DNA of 64,000 nt from Candidatus Iainarchaeum sp. (GTDB lineage: Archaea > Iainarchaeota > Iainarchaeia > Iainarchaeales > JAAZKV01): contig JAQUZG010000003.1 of NCBI GenBank assembly GCA_028691435.1, positions 4,637-68,636 of the forward strand, in the 5' to 3' direction. Shown one piece after another: positions 16,194 through 25,442 of the stretch. The notes under the pieces were generated by a model. It was not told where the DNA came from, ran no database searches, and saw only the letters and a program-made list of their open reading frames with translations. How positions within the stretch are numbered: the first letter of the stretch is position 1; every line of letters begins with the position of its first letter. Made by a program: the position numbers and the translations under genes.

Positions 16194-16973
16194 TTATCTT
16201 AATTCTCTTTTAATATATTTTGTTATTTGTTCATTAGATTTTCTTTTTTCAGTCATTTTTTTAATTTTTCTAAGCATTCTTGCTTCCATTTGTCTTTTTA
16301 GTAATTCATCTCTTTTTAAAAAAGCTTGTCCACTGACTTGTATTCCTCGTCTTTCAAAAGGTAATGCTTTAAAATTAGTTTTTACAAATTTAACTTCTTT
16401 ACAAAATGGATTGGGGCCTTGATATATTCTTCCGCCAAATTTATCAAATATTTTTGGCAAAAAAATTGGTCTAAGTCCAAGATAATGATTAAGTGTGGCC
16501 TCTAAACCAAAGCCTTGTATATGTTTAATCCAATTTTGGTTTTTGGCAATGGTTAATGGTTTTAATGCCGACATTTTTATTGCTCGCTCTCCACTGACAA
16601 TTGACATGTCTTTTACTATTGTTCCAACACTCATTTTTACTTTTGGATTATTTAAAGGAGCTAATAGTTTTTCTACTTGTTTAGGTGTAACTTCTAATAA
16701 ATCTCCATCAAAGGTTAAAACATTTGTTGCTTTTTGTTTTGCACAATAATTTACGCCTTCAATAAATGCTTGTCCTTTTCCAACATTTTTTGCAAGGTTA
16801 ATTACTTTTGCTCCTAATTGTTTCGCTATTTCACTAGTCTTATCAGTACTTCCATCATTAACAAGAACTATTTCACTAATTAATCCTTTTTCTTTTGCAG
16901 CTAATAATCCATTTACTGAATTAGCAATTGTTTTTTCTTCATTATGTGCAATAATTAATGCAATATTAGTCAT
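16194..16973 (-). CDS. Family 2 glycosyltransferase
   Basis: The start is taken at the ATG of MTNIALIIAHNEEKTI (complement of 16971-16973). The longer open frame upstream would run across the divergent promoter and into the next gene, and is not typical of the family. The 259-residue protein shows the GT2 pattern: IIAHNEEKTIANSVNGLL, VLVNDGSTDKTSEIA, GKGQAFIEGV and LTFDGDLL as the DxD site. The last 70 residues are basic. It has no membrane helices, unlike polyprenyl-linked GT2 enzymes. It would transfer a nucleotide-sugar to lipid or protein; the acceptor is unknown. Confidence 0.85.
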   Translation of the reverse strand: MTNIALIIAHNEEKTIANSVNGLLAAKEKGLISEIVLVNDGSTDKTSEIAKQLGAKVINLAKNVGKGQAFIEGVNYCAKQKATNVLTFDGDLLEVTPKQVEKLLAPLNNPKVKMSVGTIVKDMSIVSGERAIKMSALKPLTIAKNQNWIKHIQGFGLEATLNHYLGLRPIFLPKIFDKFGGRIYQGPNPFCKEVKFVKTNFKALPFERRGIQVSGQAFLKRDELLKRQMEARMLRKIKKMTEKRKSNEQITKYIKRELR

Positions 16974-17022
16974 ACTAATCTTACTCAAAACAATTATATT
17001 AATCTTGTTAGTTAAATTTATT

Positions 17023-19116
17023 ATGTGTGGAATAATTGGAACATTTAATTTTTTAGATGGAAAGCAAATTGTTTTGTCTGGTCTAAAAATTATGGAAAAT
17101 CGTGGAAAAGATGCTTCTAAAATATTTGAAAAAGATTGTTTTGTCTTTGGGCACAATTTACACTCAATAATTGATTATGTAGAACAACCAATTGTTTCTG
17201 ATAAAGGTGTACTTGTAATAAACTGTGAAATTTATAATTGGAAAGAATTAAATAAAAAATATAATTTAAATGCAAAAAATGATTCAGAACTTGTGCTTAG
17301 ATTGATTGAAAAAAAAGGGCCAACTAAAATAAATGATGTTATAAATTGTCTTGATGGAGACTATGCATTTGCTTACTTTTCTTTTAAAGAAAATAAATTA
17401 ATTTTAGCAAGAGATATAATCGGCGTAAAGCCACTTGTTTATTCATTTAATCCCAAGAAAAAACAGTTTTGTTTTGCCTCTGAAAAAAAAGCATTTGATT
17501 TACAAGCAAATTTAAAAGAAAAAATTGATTTAATTCATTTAAACCCAAGGCAAATTTTAACTTTTGATTTAAAAAAAAATAAAATTTATTTAAAAAATTT
17601 AAACTTATTAAATAAAGAAAAATTAAAAACTAATTCCATAAAACAGACTATTTTTAATTTACTTGATAATGCAATAAAAAAAAGAATTCCAGAAAATGAA
17701 TTTGCTGTTCTTCTTTCGGGAGGAATTGATTCGTCAGTTATTGCAAAGGTTTTATTTAATCAAAATAAAAAATTTAATTCATATATTGCAATAATTGATG
17801 ATGAAAGATTTTCTAAACCAGTGGATTTAGAATACTCAAAGCAAGTAGCAAAAGAATGTAATTCAAAATTAATAATCAATAAAGTTTCAATTATTGAGTT
17901 AGAAAAACAACTTCCATTTATTATTTCATTAATTGAATCAAGTGATCCAGTTAGAGTTGGGGTTGCAAGCACAATTTATTTTGCAACAAAAAATATTAAA
18001 GAAAAAGTTATTTTTTCAGGCCTAGGTGCTGATGAAATATTTGCCGGATATAATCGATTCAAAAATTCTATTGATGTAAACAAAGACTGTTATTCTTATT
18101 TGATTAAAATGTATGAAAATGATTTATATTTTGAAGATATAATTACAATGGCTAATAAAATTGAATTAAGAGTGCCTTTTTTAGATAAAGACTTAGTTTC
18201 TACTTCGCTAAAAGTTGATGAAAACTACAAGATTGATTTAGTTACTGTTAAGAATAAATTAATTTTAAGGGAATATGCAAATTCAATTGGTTTAAATGAA
18301 TTAATTGTAAATCGTGATAAAAAAGCCGCACAATATGGCAGTAATTTTGATAAAGCCATTGAATATTTAGCAAAAAAGCATGGCTTTAAATCAAAATCAA
18401 TGTATCTTTCAAGTTTGGGTAAAAAAAAGAACATTAGTATAGGTGCATTGCTTTCAACTGGTAAAGATTCGCTTTATGCAATAAATTTGATGAAAAAAAT
18501 GAATTATTCTGTTTCTTGTTTAATTACAATTGATTCAAAAAACAAAGATTCTTTTATGTTTCATACTCCAACAATAAACTTAGCAAAACTTCAATCTAAA
18601 GCATTAGGTATTCCTTTAATTATTGTAAAAACAAAAGGCGAAAAAGAAATAGAATTAAATGATTTAGAAAATGCGATTAAAAAAGCAATAAAAAAATATA
18701 AAATTGAAGGACTAGTTTCTGGGGCAATTTTTTCAAACTACCAAAGAGAACGAATAGAAAAAATAACTGAAAATCTTGGTATACGATCATTCGCTCCACT
18801 TTGGCACATGGATCAAACAAAATATATGCAAAGACTAATTAAAGAAAATAATAAATTTATTATTACAAAAATTGCTTGTTATGGATTAGATGAAAGTTAT
18901 TTAGGGAAAGTCATTGATGAAAATGATTTAATTAAACTTGAAAAATTAAATAAAAAATTTGGAGTGAATGTTGCTGGAGAAGGTGGTGAATTTGAAACAC
19001 TCATGATTGATATGCCTTTATTTAATAAATCAATTTCAATTGAATTTGATAAAAAACTACAAAATGAATTTACTGGGGAAATACTAATTAAAAAAGTTAA
19101 ACTAGTAAAAAAATAA
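17023..19116 (+). CDS. Asparagine synthetase (glutamine amidotransferase type) fused to a Dph6-like PP-loop domain
   Basis: The start at ATG 17023 gives MCGIIGTF, exposing the Cys1 nucleophile of class II amidotransferases. The 697 residues contain three parts: a glutaminase domain (1 to about 185), an asparagine synthetase domain with PP-loop SGGIDSS (about 232-238) and SGLGADEIFAGY, and from about residue 470 a second PP-loop ATPase with STGKDSLYA (about 477-485), GAIFSNYQRERIE and GEGGEFETLMIDMP, the signature of Dph6/COG2102 diphthine-ammonia ligases. Both synthetase domains make amides with ATP, so ammonia might serve both. The glutaminase domain departs from canonical motifs. It is divergent from the GT2 gene. 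Confidence 0.9.
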   Translation: MCGIIGTFNFLDGKQIVLSGLKIMENRGKDASKIFEKDCFVFGHNLHSIIDYVEQPIVSDKGVLVINCEIYNWKELNKKYNLNAKNDSELVLRLIEKKGPTKINDVINCLDGDYAFAYFSFKENKLILARDIIGVKPLVYSFNPKKKQFCFASEKKAFDLQANLKEKIDLIHLNPRQILTFDLKKNKIYLKNLNLLNKEKLKTNSIKQTIFNLLDNAIKKRIPENEFAVLLSGGIDSSVIAKVLFNQNKKFNSYIAIIDDERFSKPVDLEYSKQVAKECNSKLIINKVSIIELEKQLPFIISLIESSDPVRVGVASTIYFATKNIKEKVIFSGLGADEIFAGYNRFKNSIDVNKDCYSYLIKMYENDLYFEDIITMANKIELRVPFLDKDLVSTSLKVDENYKIDLVTVKNKLILREYANSIGLNELIVNRDKKAAQYGSNFDKAIEYLAKKHGFKSKSMYLSSLGKKKNISIGALLSTGKDSLYAINLMKKMNYSVSCLITIDSKNKDSFMFHTPTINLAKLQSKALGIPLIIVKTKGEKEIELNDLENAIKKAIKKYKIEGLVSGAIFSNYQRERIEKITENLGIRSFAPLWHMDQTKYMQRLIKENNKFIITKIACYGLDESYLGKVIDENDLIKLEKLNKKFGVNVAGEGGEFETLMIDMPLFNKSISIEFDKKLQNEFTGEILIKKVKLVKK

Positions 19117-19155
19117 TTTCTATTTTTTAATTTTAAATAATAAATGTGTTTTTTT

Positions 19156-19437
19156 TTATCTAATCTCAAATCTTGTAAAATTCTCTAAATCTGTTGAGTA
19201 ATTTTTAGTTATTTTTGTAACCTTTGATCGGCCGGGATTATTTTCAATAAATTTAATTAAATCTTCTATTTTTTCTTCATTTCCTTCTACTTCAACTTCT
19301 ACATTTCCATCAAAACAATTTTTTACATATCCTACTAAACCAAATTTTAATGATTCGTTTAAAACCATGTATCTTAATCCAACCCCTTGTACTCTTCCAG
19401 AAATAATAATTGTTGCGTGTAAAATTATATTTGACAT
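19156..19437 (-). CDS. acyP: Acylphosphatase
   Basis: The start is placed at the ATG of MSNIILHATIIISGRVQGVG, preceded by AGAGGATGAT. This gives 93 residues, the usual size. The catalytic Arg lies in GRVQGVGLR and the catalytic Asn in LVGYVKNCFDGNVEVEVEG. The enzyme hydrolyses acyl phosphates such as carbamoyl or 1,3-bisphosphoglycerate. The gene is convergent with the AsnB-Dph6 fusion, ending 40 bases from it. Confidence 0.92.
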   Translation of the reverse strand: MSNIILHATIIISGRVQGVGLRYMVLNESLKFGLVGYVKNCFDGNVEVEVEGNEEKIEDLIKFIENNPGRSKVTKITKNYSTDLENFTRFEIR

Positions 19438-19499
19438 TTTATCATCCTCTAAAAACAAAATTAATTTTCTAATGGATTTTTTGATTTATTTTGTTTAAT

Positions 19500-20684
19500 T
19501 TATTCAAATCTGATAGCTTCAACAGCATCCATTTTTGCAGCTTTAAGTGCTGGGTAAAATCCAGAAATCATTCCAACAATCATTGAAAATAATATTCCAA
19601 ATAAAATTATTTCAAAACCAAGTGAAATTTCAAGTGGAAAATTTGAAAATTTTGCAATTATACTTATTAATATAGCAATGAATAATCCTAATCCAGTTCC
19701 AATTATTCCTCCAACTGCTCCAATTAATCCTGCTTCAATTAAAATTATTGTAAGTATTTTTGTATCGCTTGCTCCAAGGGCTTTATAAGTCCCGATTTCT
19801 TTTGTTCGTTCCATTACACTTGTAATCATTGCATTCATTATTCCTACTCCGCCAACAATTAAACTAATTGCACTTACTCCAACTAAAAAGAAAGTTATTA
19901 TTCCAAGTATTGAAGAAGCTTGTTCAAGTAATTGATCAGCTGTCATAACCATCACACTTTTTTCACCATACTTATCTTCAAAATGTTCTTTTATTTCATC
20001 AGCAACATCATTTATTTTATCAACATCTTTTACTTTAAGAATCATATCTACTGGAGTAGCATTTGGAATTATTTTTTTATATCCCTCAAGAGGTAAAAGC
20101 ACCATTTTATCCGCACTTGCCATAAACGAATTAGATGGTTTAATTATTCCAACAACTTTAAACAACTCTCCGTTTAGTGAAATTTGTTTTCTTAATGAAA
20201 TTTCTCTCTTAAAATCTTTTGCTAAATTTTCTGTAATTATAACACTAGTACTATCACTTTTGTTAACTAATCTACCTTCGACTAAATCAAAATAATCTTC
20301 ACCTTGGAACATGTCTAATCCTTCATTATTAGTACTTACTAACATATAATTTTTTGATTCATTTCCAAAATCAACTTTGACGGCGCCGTTATATTCTTCA
20401 ATTACTTCTTCTATTTCGGGATGATTTTCTAAATATCTTAAATCACTATCTGAAAAATTTAATACATTTCCTGATTGTACATTTTGCATACTCCCAGCAG
20501 CAACAAACATCATATTCGTTCCAAAACTTTCAAATTGTTTTACAACCGCTTGATTTAATCCATCACCAAGTGAAAGTAAACTAACAATAGCAGCAATACC
20601 AATTACAATTCCTATTAAAGTCAAAAATGTTCTTAGTCCTTCTCGTCTAAGATTTTTTATACTTTCACTGATTATATCTCTCAT
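19500..20684 (-). CDS. MacB/FtsX-type ABC transporter permease (second of two)
   Basis: This 394-residue protein starts at MRDIISESIKNLRREGLRTFLTL, nine bases after an alternative ATG. It has one N-terminal transmembrane helix (TFLTLIGIVIGIAAIVSLLSLG), an extracytoplasmic MacB-type domain of about 230 residues, and three C-terminal helices with the FtsX motif GGVGIMNAMITSVMERTKEIGTYKALGA. It ends VEAIRFE. It forms a unit with a close paralogue 22 bases upstream and an ATPase gene before that. MacB systems move molecules at or across the envelope by mechanotransmission rather than through the membrane. Confidence 0.88.
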   Translation of the reverse strand: MRDIISESIKNLRREGLRTFLTLIGIVIGIAAIVSLLSLGDGLNQAVVKQFESFGTNMMFVAAGSMQNVQSGNVLNFSDSDLRYLENHPEIEEVIEEYNGAVKVDFGNESKNYMLVSTNNEGLDMFQGEDYFDLVEGRLVNKSDSTSVIITENLAKDFKREISLRKQISLNGELFKVVGIIKPSNSFMASADKMVLLPLEGYKKIIPNATPVDMILKVKDVDKINDVADEIKEHFEDKYGEKSVMVMTADQLLEQASSILGIITFFLVGVSAISLIVGGVGIMNAMITSVMERTKEIGTYKALGASDTKILTIILIEAGLIGAVGGIIGTGLGLFIAILISIIAKFSNFPLEISLGFEIILFGILFSMIVGMISGFYPALKAAKMDAVEAIRFE

Positions 20685-20706
20685 AAATATCATTCTCTAA
20701 ACTTAT

Positions 20707-21894
20707 TTATTCAAACCTTAATGCTTCAACTGGGTCAAGATTTGCTGCTCTAATAGCTGGTAAAATCCCAGCAACAATTCCAATTGTCATTGAAAATAAA
20801 AGTGAGGTAATTATTATATCACTAGTCATTATTGCATTTAATGCAAAACCTGATTCTGTTCCAATATATGCAATTAAACTTGCAGTAGCATATCCAAAAA
20901 TAATTCCAATTATTCCTCCAATTAAACCAATTAATCCTGCTTCAATTAAAAAAATTGCAAGAATTTTTTGGCTTGTTGCTCCAAGGGCTTTATATGTTCC
21001 TATTTCTTTTGTTCTTTGAAGTACACTTGTAAGCATCGCATTCATTATTCCTACTCCTCCAACAACTAAACTTATTGCCCCAATACCCATAATAAACAAA
21101 GTTATCATGCCAAGCATAACATTTATTTGATCAAGTAATTGTTCTGATGCACTAACAGTTACACTTTCTTCTCCATATTTTTTATCAAAATAATCTTTTA
21201 TTTTTTCAGCTACATCACTTGTCTCATCTTTAAATTGACTCGAAGCAAAAATAATTGTTGCGTCAGTCTTGTCAGTTATTTTCTTAAATCCCTCATAAGA
21301 CATATAAACAACCGAACTACTATTTGGGGCTCCACCAAAAGATGCTGGTTGGGCTTCAAGAATGCCAATTACTTTAAATGCAACATCATTAATTAAAATT
21401 TGTTTTCTAATGTTAATTTCTTTATCAAAATAATCTTTTCCAATTTTATTTCCAACTAGGATTGATGATGATTCATTTTTACTAAAGTTTCTTCCTTCGC
21501 CAACTTCAAAATATCCAGTCCCTCCAAATAAATCGGATTTATCTTCTTCAACAGCATTAACTGAAACATTTATTTTTTTTCCATTAAATTCCATTTTAGC
21601 TTGAGTTGAATAAATTGGCACAACTGATTTTACTCCAATAATATTTTCAACATTTCTTATATCATTTTGAGTTAAAGAAATTTTTGCAACACCCATTCCG
21701 CTAGGAATAATAAAAATAGTATTTGATCCAAGTTCTTCAAATTGAGCAGTTACTGATTCACTTAACCCTGCTCCAATAGATGCAAGACTAACAATTGCCA
21801 TTATTCCAATAACTACTCCAAGTAAAGTTAAAAATGTTTTAATTCCTTCTCTTCGTAAATTTTTTATTGCTTCAAAAATTGTATCTATTGGCAT
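20707..21894 (-). CDS. MacB/FtsX-type ABC transporter permease (first of two)
   Basis: This 395-residue protein begins MPIDTIFEAIKNLRREGIKTFLTLLGVVIG; the start follows TTGAT with a four-base gap, so the in-frame TTG at 21903 is part of the leader. Topology and motifs are the same as in the permease downstream (one helix, large outer domain, three helices, GGVGIMNAMLTSVLQRTKEIGTYKALGA, ending VEALRFE), so the two arose by duplication and probably form a heterodimer. The outer domains have diverged most. Confidence 0.88.
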   Translation of the reverse strand: MPIDTIFEAIKNLRREGIKTFLTLLGVVIGIMAIVSLASIGAGLSESVTAQFEELGSNTIFIIPSGMGVAKISLTQNDIRNVENIIGVKSVVPIYSTQAKMEFNGKKINVSVNAVEEDKSDLFGGTGYFEVGEGRNFSKNESSSILVGNKIGKDYFDKEINIRKQILINDVAFKVIGILEAQPASFGGAPNSSSVVYMSYEGFKKITDKTDATIIFASSQFKDETSDVAEKIKDYFDKKYGEESVTVSASEQLLDQINVMLGMITLFIMGIGAISLVVGGVGIMNAMLTSVLQRTKEIGTYKALGATSQKILAIFLIEAGLIGLIGGIIGIIFGYATASLIAYIGTESGFALNAIMTSDIIITSLLFSMTIGIVAGILPAIRAANLDPVEALRFE

Positions 21895-21960
21895 AATAAT
21901 CAACTTTATTTTTTATTTATTCTATTTTTGTTTTTTTTAAAATTATTTAATTTAAATAAA

Positions 21961-22725
21961 TTATTTGAATCTATTTCCAAAAGCATCTTCTCTTTTTGAA
22001 ACGATTTTTCCATCTTTTATATAAATTTGTCTATCTGTTGTTTCACCTAAATTTAAATCATGTGTAACAAGTACAATTGTTTTTCCTTCTTCATTTAATT
22101 TTCTAAGTAATTCCATTACATTTTTTCCTGATTTACTATCTAAGTTTCCTGTTGGTTCATCAGCAACAATTATGTTTGGATTTAGTGCAAGAGCTCTTGC
22201 TATTGCTACTCTTTGTCTTTGTCCACCAGACATTTGATTAGGGCGATTATGTAATCGGTCGCCTAAACCAACTTTTTCTAAAACTTCTGTTGCAGTTTTT
22301 TTTCTTAAATTTCTAGGATAATTGTTAATCCACATTGGAACCATTACATTTTCAAGTGCACTAAGTTTTGGCAATAAATTAAATGTTTGAAAAATAAATC
22401 CAATTTTATTTCCTCTAAATGCTGCAAGCTCACTAGGGCTCATTGCAGTGGTATTTTTTCCTTCAATAAAAATATTGCCGCTTGTTGGGTTCATCATTGT
22501 ACTTAATGCATCTAAGAGTGTTGTTTTTCCAGATCCACTTGGGCCCATAATTGAAATATATTCTCCTTTTTTAACATCAAAAGATACTCCATCTAAAGCT
22601 CTTACTTCTATTCCGTCTAACTTGTAAATTTTATAAACATCTTCTACTTTTATCACGCTTTCATTTTTTGCCCTAATGTTTGCCCGAATATTTTTTTCTT
22701 TTTCTGTTACTTTTTTAATGACCAT
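21961..22725 (-). CDS. ABC transporter ATPase, LolD/MacB family
   Basis: This 254-residue protein has Walker A GPSGSGKTTLLDAL, Q-loop FQTFNLLP, signature MSGGQRQRVAIARALA, Walker B IIVADEPTGNLD and switch His in LVTHDLN. GGTGAAAA precedes the ATG. It has an additional basic N-terminal stretch of about 25 residues before the domain begins (VIKVEDVYKIYKLDG). It drives the two FtsX-like permeases encoded directly downstream. Confidence 0.93.
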   Translation of the reverse strand: MVIKKVTEKEKNIRANIRAKNESVIKVEDVYKIYKLDGIEVRALDGVSFDVKKGEYISIMGPSGSGKTTLLDALSTMMNPTSGNIFIEGKNTTAMSPSELAAFRGNKIGFIFQTFNLLPKLSALENVMVPMWINNYPRNLRKKTATEVLEKVGLGDRLHNRPNQMSGGQRQRVAIARALALNPNIIVADEPTGNLDSKSGKNVMELLRKLNEEGKTIVLVTHDLNLGETTDRQIYIKDGKIVSKREDAFGNRFK

Positions 22726-22907
22726 TTTTTCACCTTGGATTAATATAATTCTTCTAAAAAATTAGAGTCATTATTAATATTAATCTATCTTTTAATATTC
22801 GTTGAATTTAATTGAATATTAAATTAAACAAATTAGTTATCAAGCGTAATTAAAATTAGGTTTTTTTATTTGGCCCATAATTATTAGAGCCAAATAAATT
22901 ATTGATT

Positions 22908-23141
22908 TTATTTTTTTCCAGCTAAATCGTTTTTCTTAACGTAAGCCCAGATTTTTTTTGTCATTTCACTAGGAGTAATGTCTGTTTTACCAAACACTTC
23001 TTCTAAAGTTGCTGTTTGTCCTTTGAAAGAAATACAATATCCTCCAAATGCTTTTTTTGGTCCTGCTGATTTTTTAGCAGGTGCTTTTTTAGCAGGTGCT
23101 TTTTTAGCAGGTGCTTTTTTTCCTATTCCGAATAGTCCCAT
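22908..23141 (-). CDS. Small basic protein with AKKAP repeats and a SWIB-like tail
   Basis: The start is placed at the ATG of MGLFGIGKK, preceded by GGGGGA. The 77-residue protein has a tail-like stretch of APAKK units (about residues 9-24), repeated at DNA level at 23071-23120. It then reads YCISFKGQTATLEEVFGKTDITPSEMTKKIWAYVKKNDL. The ITPSEMTKKIWAYVKKNDL part resembles the last helix of SWIB/MDM2-type domains, but the domain is too short to be complete. Histone-H1-like repeats suggest a DNA-binding or nucleoid role; this is inference. Confidence 0.7.
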   Translation of the reverse strand: MGLFGIGKKAPAKKAPAKKAPAKKSAGPKKAFGGYCISFKGQTATLEEVFGKTDITPSEMTKKIWAYVKKNDLAGKK

Positions 23142-23343
23142 TTTGAATTCCCCCATTAACGGTTTGTAATAATCTAATACTTATCCTTTATTTAAAGCTT
23201 ATGTTAATGTGATTTAATTTAATAAAATGGAATGATTTATATATTAGAAAAAATATTATTTGGTAAATTTATTATTAAAATTAATTTTTTGTTTGATTTT
23301 TTGCTTAGGGCATATTTAAAATTATTTCCACCGTAAATTGCAT

Positions 23344-24288
23344 ATGGATATTTGTGTTAAGACTTCTTTTGGAAAAAATGTTGAGTTATTTAAAAAGTCT
23401 AATAATATAAAAGAAGGATGTTGGATAAGATTAATTTCTCCCGATGATGAATTAATTAAAAAAATCTCTGCTGATTTTAATATTGACAGTGAAATTATAC
23501 ACGATATGATTGATAGTGAATCTGTTCCAAATATTGAAAATGAGACTGATGAAGGATATATTTCAATAATTTTAAGAGTGCCACATAAAGTTGAAGGGGA
23601 AATGATTACTATTCCATTTGGTATACTTTTTTTAAAAAAACAAAAAATTATATTAACTGTTTGTAAATTTGATGACGCTGTTTCAAAAAAATTATTTAAC
23701 TCTTCACCAATTAAATTTAGGACTGATAAAAAATCTATTTTCTTTTCAAATTTTTTATCAATTTTAATTAATGAATATATGTGCCAATTAAAAGTTATTG
23801 GTCGAGAAATAAATTTAGTTGAAAAGTCTATTGAGACAGCTTTACAAAACAAAAAACTTGTTGAATTATTATCTTTACAAAAAACTTTAGTATACTTTAA
23901 AACAGCGATGGTTGGAAATAAAAAAGTGATTAGTAAAATTTCTCTTGGAAGAGTATTTTTAATTAATGAAGAAAATAAAGATTTACTTGAAGATATAATT
24001 ATTGATATTGATGAAGCATCAGAATTAATCTCAATTTATTCTCAAATAATAAAAAACACAACGGACACATATTCTTCAATCGTGTCAAATAATCTAAATA
24101 GTATTATGAAAGTATTAGCATTAATTACTGTTGCTATAAGTATTCCCACTATGGTTGGAAGTTTTTATGGTATGAATATTTCTTTGCCTTTTCAATCTGA
24201 AGGACAAGCTTTTTTTATAATTGTTTTATTTTCTGTGACTATCACAGTTTTATCAATTCTTGTTTTTAGATTAAAAAAATGGATTTAA
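23344..24288 (+). CDS. corA: CorA-family divalent cation transporter
   Basis: Start chosen at ATG 23344 (MDICVKTSFG). The 314-residue protein has an alpha/beta cytoplasmic domain, a long helical stalk and two C-terminal transmembrane helices joined by the loop with GMN (FYGMNISLPF), the ion-selectivity motif of CorA. It ends RLKKWI, basic, on the cytoplasmic side. CorA pentamers admit Mg2+, sometimes Co2+ or Ni2+. No Shine-Dalgarno is visible. CATATTTAAAATT stands about 20-35 bases upstream, so the mRNA may be nearly leaderless. Confidence 0.92.
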   Translation: MDICVKTSFGKNVELFKKSNNIKEGCWIRLISPDDELIKKISADFNIDSEIIHDMIDSESVPNIENETDEGYISIILRVPHKVEGEMITIPFGILFLKKQKIILTVCKFDDAVSKKLFNSSPIKFRTDKKSIFFSNFLSILINEYMCQLKVIGREINLVEKSIETALQNKKLVELLSLQKTLVYFKTAMVGNKKVISKISLGRVFLINEENKDLLEDIIIDIDEASELISIYSQIIKNTTDTYSSIVSNNLNSIMKVLALITVAISIPTMVGSFYGMNISLPFQSEGQAFFIIVLFSVTITVLSILVFRLKKWI

Positions 24289-24308
24289 ACAAAAATTAAA
24301 AATTAGAA

Positions 24309-25118
24309 TTATTTAATTTTTTTCATAAATTCATTTAATTTTTTTACTTTTTTTATTATTTTAAAAAGTTCTTTTGGATTTATTGTTTGATCTTTATCAC
24401 TTATTGATTCATTTGGATTAATGTGTGTTTCAATAATTAATCCATCCGCGCCAGAAGCTATTGATGCTAAACTCATGCTTTCAATTAGTTCTTTTCTTCC
24501 AGTGCCGTGGCTTGGGTCAACAACTATTGGTAAATTAGTTAAATTTTTTACTGTTGCAACAGCACTTAAATCAATTGTATTTCTTGTATAATTTTCAAAT
24601 GTTCTAATTCCTCTTTCACAAAGAATTACTTTTTCATTTCCTTCTTTTAAAATATATTCAGCAGCATTTAACCATTCATTAATAGTTGCTGATGGACCCC
24701 GTTTTAATAAAACTGGTTTATTTTGTTTTCCAACAGCTTTAAGTAATTCAAAATTTTGCATATTTCTTGCCCCAATTTGGATAACATCAACATATTTTGA
24801 AATGGTTTGAACTTCTTTAGTATCCATTACTTCACTAATTATTGGTAACCCGGTAATTTTTTTTGCTTCAAGTAAATATTTCAATCCTTCTTCACCTAAA
24901 CCTTGAAATGAGTAAGGACTAGTTCTTGGTTTATATGCCCCGCCTCGAAGTATGTTTGCCCCTGATTTTTTAACTGCTTTTGCAGTTTGAATAATTTGAT
25001 CTTTATTTTCAATAGCACAAGGCCCAGCAATAATAAGTAAATCTTTTCCAATCGTTAAATTTCCAACTTTAAAATTAAAATTCTTTTTTTTATTTGTTGC
25101 AATTTTTAATGAATCCAT
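24309..25118 (-). CDS. aroF: 3-deoxy-7-phosphoheptulonate (DAHP) synthase, type I beta
   Basis: This 269-residue protein has the signatures of the KDO8P-like class of DAHP synthases: IAGPCAIENKDQI, LRGGAYKPRTSPYSFQGLGEEGL, DVIQIGARNMQNFELL, KPVLLKRGPSATINEWLNAAEYI, and DPSHGTGRKELI. It joins phosphoenolpyruvate and erythrose-4-phosphate in the first step of the shikimate pathway. There is no fused chorismate mutase or ACT domain, so it would be either unregulated or controlled by a partner. No other aro gene is nearby. Confidence 0.94.
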   Translation of the reverse strand: MDSLKIATNKKKNFNFKVGNLTIGKDLLIIAGPCAIENKDQIIQTAKAVKKSGANILRGGAYKPRTSPYSFQGLGEEGLKYLLEAKKITGLPIISEVMDTKEVQTISKYVDVIQIGARNMQNFELLKAVGKQNKPVLLKRGPSATINEWLNAAEYILKEGNEKVILCERGIRTFENYTRNTIDLSAVATVKNLTNLPIVVDPSHGTGRKELIESMSLASIASGADGLIIETHINPNESISDKDQTINPKELFKIIKKVKKLNEFMKKIK

Positions 25119-25154
25119 ATAAAGATAATAAAAATTAGAATTAAAAAACTTATT

Positions 25155-25427
25155 CTATAGTTTTTCTAATCTTTGTATAAATTCTTTGATTGGAATTTTC
25201 TTCCTAAAAATATTTACTGTAACTAAACAATTGGGATATCTTCTTGCTAATGATCTATAATGGGTTATTACTTCGTTTTTTCTATCTGGACTTGTTTTAA
25301 TTATTTTTAATGCATTTAAAGAACTGTTTCTATCAATTAATGATCTTTCACTTGGTAAAAAACCAATTGGGCCACAAACTTGGCTAGATACTTTTGTTCT
25401 TAGTTCAATTTTTGGTTTTTTATTCAT
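25155..25427 (-). CDS. Small uncharacterised protein
   Basis: This 90-residue basic protein begins MNKKPKIELRTKVSSQVCGP and has VITHYRSLARRYPNCLVTVNIFRKKIPIKEF near its end. One Cys lies at about position 18 and one at 67. GTGATTTAAT immediately before the ATG fits the local ribosome binding pattern. It lies between the FAD dehydrogenase and DAHP synthase genes, 15 and 36 bases from them, so all three are probably co-transcribed. I do not recognise the family. Confidence 0.7.
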   Translation of the reverse strand: MNKKPKIELRTKVSSQVCGPIGFLPSERSLIDRNSSLNALKIIKTSPDRKNEVITHYRSLARRYPNCLVTVNIFRKKIPIKEFIQRLEKL

Positions 25428-25442
25428 ATTAAATCACTTTCA

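Noticed and set aside
17005..17156. Extended N-terminus of the GT2 gene and upstream start of the AsnB fusion
   Set aside because: The extended frames overlap each other across the divergent promoter. Family starts at 16973 (GT2) and 17023 (exposing Cys1) are better supported.
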